Shown here one piece after another: positions 60,274 to 64,000 of a DNA stretch of 64,000 nucleotides. The notes beneath the pieces were generated by a model, which saw nothing but the letters and a program-made list of their open reading frames with translations, was not told the DNA's origin and did not search any database. A program made the translations under genes and the position numbers. How positions within the stretch are numbered: the stretch's first letter is position 1; each line of letters begins with the position of its first letter. The stretch lies in assembly GCA_000711775.1 (NCBI GenBank), contig ARYC01025606.1:1-64000 (forward strand), read 5' to 3'. Origin of the DNA: Oxytricha trifallax. Lineage: Eukaryota > Ciliophora > Spirotrichea > Sporadotrichida > Oxytrichidae.

Positions 60274-61934
60274 TCATTGTCTTTTCTTGTTCTCTTCTAA
60301 ACTAAAGTATGATTTGGCGTAAAATGCTGCAGAGAGGTAGCACGCGAAGAAGGCAGCAATGACGTAGAGTGGTTCGATAAACATACCTTGTTTTGATTAG
60401 TAGTTGGAAACTTGGAAGGCTTCGTTGTGGATAAGTTTGTGCAAATTTCTTTAGGAATGGTAATTAATGGATTGCCAATATAGTCAAGAGTTGAGAAGTG
60501 AAGGCCTGATTCAACTGAGTCAACTTGGAAGGGTAAGTAGAACTATATAGAGGCTTAAGAATGTAAAAATATACCTTAATGTTAGTAGCACCTTCTTGGA
60601 GGATTGCCTCGATGGTAAAGTTTTCACTCAGGAATTCATCAAAGTATGTGATGAAAGTGTAGTTAAAGATGTATCTTGAGGTTTGAGCAGCATCTTAGAG
60701 AAAGTGATATCTGGTTGGATAACTGTAACCTTGACTCGAGTCAGTTTTCCATTAACCAAAAATAGGGAATCTGGGTTCAATTCTGAATTTGACTTGATTT
60801 GAGTATCTTTGAGCATTTGAGGTCGAAATGTTACCGATGTAATCCCAATAATAAAAACTTTCTACATAAACAATTTATAGTAATAAGATCTTTTAGATTA
60901 ATTAAACTGAAATTTATCTCTAAAGATTAGTTTCTATGCTTCTGACTACGTATGATGCAACATTTGGATTCCAGTGTTGGTATTCAACTCTGCCGAATTC
61001 ACACTTGATACCAGCAGTTTCATTGAATATATCATAGTACAAATCAACCAGGATGTTACCTCAGTGTGAAATTTCAATAGTATTCTTGTATAAAATGAAG
61101 ATTGGTATTGGTCTGTTGTACTTTTAATGAACCATAACTTGCTCGTAGGAAAATTGTGGCATATCCTTGAAAGGTCCGTACTTCAGTAATCTAGACTTCT
61201 TCTCAGCAGTGCTGTCTGGAGTGTAGAAACTATGAGAAAATAGTGAAATAAAGAAGTTTAAAATTACATAGTGGCATATATCTCGTAAGAGAATTAAATT
61301 CTTTGAGATTTGGTTGGATAGACAGAGATGTATTATTAATCAATTAGTATTAAAAGCATTGAAAATTTTATAGTACTTTGAATCTGTTAAATGTAGTTAA
61401 TGATCATCCTGAATTTTGAAGGTAGATGGGAATGAGTCCTTTCTTCTCTTTTACAGCTCCTTTACAGTGAAAGCGTTGAAGTTTCCATGTGGGATTTCGA
61501 TATTGAAGCAAATAATATCTGTAGGTTTTTCCTTAGTAAATCTTCTCAAAACTGAGTCATCGAGATGATCCATTATATTATCTTCAAGTTTTACACTTAA
61601 CCTGGAACAGTTGCTTGAATGCTGATTTAATTATGCTCTAACTCACTCACGAGGCTCAACATAGAAATATTATTGAATTTTCAAGAATAAAATTAAATGA
61701 CTGTAAAACTTAGCATGTTAAATTCAAATTTATTGATTCAATATTTTGATGCCGAAGATTATGTTCTAAACTTTATGTCAGTAACGATTTCAACAGCACT
61801 TTGCAAATCAAGATTGATCTTTCTTGTGACTTCCTTATTGTGATCAATGTTATCGTAAAATGAAGCAGATTTTGCAAATGCTACAGTGTAGATGCAAGCA
61901 CGGCAGTTGTTGCAATCAAAAGATATTTCATCAT
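60274..61934 (-). CDS. OST1: OST1 / ribophorin I, oligosaccharyltransferase subunit
   Basis: This is a subunit of the ER complex that transfers glycans to Asn of nascent proteins. Homology to ribophorin I is clear in many blocks: DHNKEVTRKINLDLQSAVEI (start of the lumenal domain), SRLLKYGPFKDMPQFSYE, VKFRIEPRFPIFGQWKTD, FDEFLSENFTIEAILQEGA and the C-terminal helix FIEPLYVIAAFFACYLSAAF. ATG 61,934 starts a signal peptide (MMKYLLIATTAVLAS) and TGA 60,274 ends the gene. Introns of 38 nt (61,230-61,267) and 32 nt (near 60,545-60,576) splice in phase. AT-rich inserts near 60,880-60,952 and 61,660-61,745 have IES-like direct repeats. Homology-supported frame breaks occur after the signal peptide, near 61,650 and near 60,447. 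TGA replaces the conserved Trp of S-H-W-G-N-I near 61,072. It may be a germline copy with errors, or decayed. Confidence 0.85.
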
Positions 61935-62879
61935 TATTGATTATACAATTAATTATAAATAATTGTTCTCCTTTATTAATTAAATTATTATCATAATAAT
62001 GTTTATTTATACATGAAAAATCATTGCTGCATATTCATCAAAAGAATTGAAATTAAATAAATTATATGGAAATAGTTTTAGAAAAAAATAAATTGAAGGA
62101 AGTGTTAAGAGAAATTGTATACTTCAGGCTTTTTAATTCAATAATTCAGTTTAATCCATGAATTCACTTATTTACTACAAATAATTTTATTCTATTAACA
62201 ATTTTTGTTAAAAATTAATATTCTTTTCAAGTATATTTAAGCTTAAAAATTATGTATATATATAATTTAAATTATATCATATTAATCGAAACTATAATAA
62301 TTATTATTTCTATTTCAGTAAGATTAAAATTGTTAAAAATCAATGAATCAACACATAAATTGTAAATTAAAAATATACGTGGAGTTTAAAAGATAGTTTC
62401 CAGCATAATCTTATCATTGAAAAAGCCATTTTTATATTCACTCATTAATATTATTTTGAAGTAGCAGAATAGAAATATAAGTAATTTCATCAAATTAATC
62501 AAACTAAAATGCAAGCGTAAGAATTAGTAAATCTGAAACTTATAGTGTACACAAGGGTAATAATAATGCCTTAGGTTTTCATATCAGAGATGGTTTAAGT
62601 AATCTATATATTTTTATTTTTTTAGATTCAAACTTAATATCCTGATGATTGTTTGCTTAACCAATTTTAGTATTTCAGGGGCTTTTACCCCTGGTTAGCT
62701 GATATTGTATATAATAAATAGCAAATAATATCTTAGGGTTATATTGTGTCTGTACCTGATAAAAAAAGCATGAGATACTCATTCAAGATAGTATAGCATA
62801 AAATAGTTTAATTAATGGCCAGATTTGTGGATCTAAAAGTGGCTTATTAAAGATTGATAGTCAGTTATGTCGACATTCT
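61935..62879. other. Intergenic region between divergent genes
   Basis: AT-rich, with no supported gene. It must hold the 5' flanks of OST1 and of the RING-H2 gene. No motif was recognised. Confidence 0.4.
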
Positions 62880-64000
62880 AACTTGGCGGTGATTATATCT
62901 GATCCTTTCGGAAGGAGGTCTGGAGGAGAAAGCGTTCAGCATTATTTCCTCTTATTACTAAATTCCTGATAGATTACTTCCTAACTAACTAGTTCTAGCT
63001 TTTGAAGATACTCCAATTTATATACCTTTTTTTAAATGATTGTATTGATTATATTTAAAATCCCTTTTTTCTGCTAGTTACTAGATTCTTCAAATTCTCT
63101 TTACCTGTGATTGTAGGTCTCTACGTCATCTATATTATAGGTTATTCCTTCTTTTTAAATAAAAACCTAGACTGGTTTGAAGAATTGAATAAAACTTATC
63201 ATAATCCATATTTAACTTTCTTCATTATGCGTTAGGCACTTCTCGCTTTTCCACAAACAAGTTTAATATTGGGTTTTATCTTTATCATTATTTTTGGTCT
63301 ACCAATATTGATTTATGAACTCTCTAAGCCACAACAAATCTAAGTTAAAATTGAAGGAATAAAGATAATTAAGTCTTTTGGTTGCTCTTAGCGCATTAAG
63401 ATAAACGAAAAGAGAATGCCATCTATTGATTAGTGCAAGATTTGCTTGAAAGATTTCAGGCATGACGAATTTGTAGTCAGTTTAGAGTGCCATGAAGCTC
63501 ACATCTTTCATGAGGAATGTTTGAATAAATGGACTGTAAAAAGACTATAATGTCTTATGTGTAGGGTGAGATTAGTGATAGTTCAAGCTGAAGACATCTT
63601 ACATGAGGTAGGTGAAGATGATAAAATCATAGAGAACTAGAAACCAGATCCAGAGGAACAAGAATTTGAGAAATCAAATGTTTAGAAATTTTAAAATGAG
63701 TACATAAATCACTAAAGCTAAGATCAAGCGAATTGGGCACTATAATACGATTAGCAGGAAGATATAAACAGACATTACTTGACAGCGAATTAAGGCATCA
63801 AGATTTCATTAAATTAGGACCAAGAGAACATATGAGATGAATTCCTTGGTAACGAGGTCCATATATTGCAATAAGCCTAGCAGATTCAAAAAAATATACA
63901 AATCCCCTAAATTTAGGCATTACAAATTAATGAGTCTATTAACGATTAAGAGTAACCAAGTGATAGAGGTTTATTAGTTGAAGTTAAAGTAGGGGTGGGG
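62880..64000 (+). CDS. Membrane RING-H2 protein, probable E3 ubiquitin ligase (partial)
   Basis: Coding begins by about 62,880 (LYLILSEGGLEEKAFSIISS); an AT-rich gap near 63,030-63,070 may be an intron or IES. Two hydrophobic segments follow: KFSLPVIVGLYVIYIIGY and QTSLILGFIFIIIFGLPILI. The RING-H2 finger is complete: CKICLKDF, then C-HEA-H-IF-H-EE-C, then C-LM-C (C3H2C3 with Cys-x2-Cys pairs). The tail is Gln/Asp/Glu-rich. TAA/TAG are Gln throughout. A TGA at 63,833 is followed by more than 50 codons of similar Gln-rich sequence to the window edge, so it may be sense or the real stop. Architecture fits membrane-anchored ubiquitin ligases. Confidence 0.75.

Noticed and set aside
61640..61665. 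A second in-frame TGA in OST1 after EPRE
   Set aside because: The shifted frame (SELEHNQISIQATV) aligns better with ribophorin I, so a one-base indel is the simpler explanation.
1..64000. CRISPR array, integron, or bacterial defence island
   Set aside because: There are no regularly spaced identical repeats and no Cas, integrase or defence proteins; bacterial genes are confined to the first 4.2 kb.

Overview
The window looks like germline (micronuclear) DNA of a hypotrich ciliate of the Oxytricha/Sterkiella type, joined at its left end to foreign DNA. Evidence for a ciliate: long coding frames on both strands are full of TAA and TAG read as glutamine and mostly end at TGA; introns are short, AT-rich and GT-AG; low-complexity Gln/Asn-rich proteins are common; and a 4.07-kb TBE-type transposon with C4A4C4 ends and an AAT target duplication sits at 55,441-59,511. 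Many coding frames shift by single bases. In OST1 and the ankyrin gene, homology proves some of these shifts, so this part is either an unpolished assembly or partly decayed. Exon ends are therefore approximate.

Layout. 1-4,224: two intact bacterial genes in the standard code, a 24-repeat ankyrin protein and a DacB-type D-Ala-D-Ala carboxypeptidase. 4,471-10,695: a 6.2-kb imperfect palindrome whose centre carries the 5' two-thirds of a mitochondrial small-subunit rRNA plus a small mitochondrial ORF, in two mirror copies. 11-35 kb: ciliate genes of unknown function (basic Ser-rich, coiled-coil, ankyrin, and three Gln/Asn- or Asp/Lys-rich proteins), a clean 465-codon ORF with an ATT-repeat tail that may be a retroposon, and two copies of a SINE-like repeat. 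35-41 kb: AT-rich DNA without recognisable genes. 41-44 kb: a Tc1/mariner-type transposase gene split by a 468-bp MITE-like element. 44.7-51 kb: a membrane-protein gene, a poorly resolved coding locus, and a small Cys-rich gene between 113-bp inverted repeats. 53-60 kb: a second copy of the MITE, a minisatellite, and the TBE transposon between copies of a 230-bp repeat. 60.3-64 kb: OST1/ribophorin I (the best functional call in the ciliate part) and a membrane RING-H2 protein that runs off the end.

Two points deserve most attention. First, the 14.3-17.4 kb and 44.7-46.7 kb genes keep one frame across introns only if some in-frame TGA codons are sense (tryptophan would fit), and OST1 has TGA at a conserved tryptophan. 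Second, a MITE family with eight-G termini and 8-bp target duplications is present twice, once inside another transposon's transposase gene.
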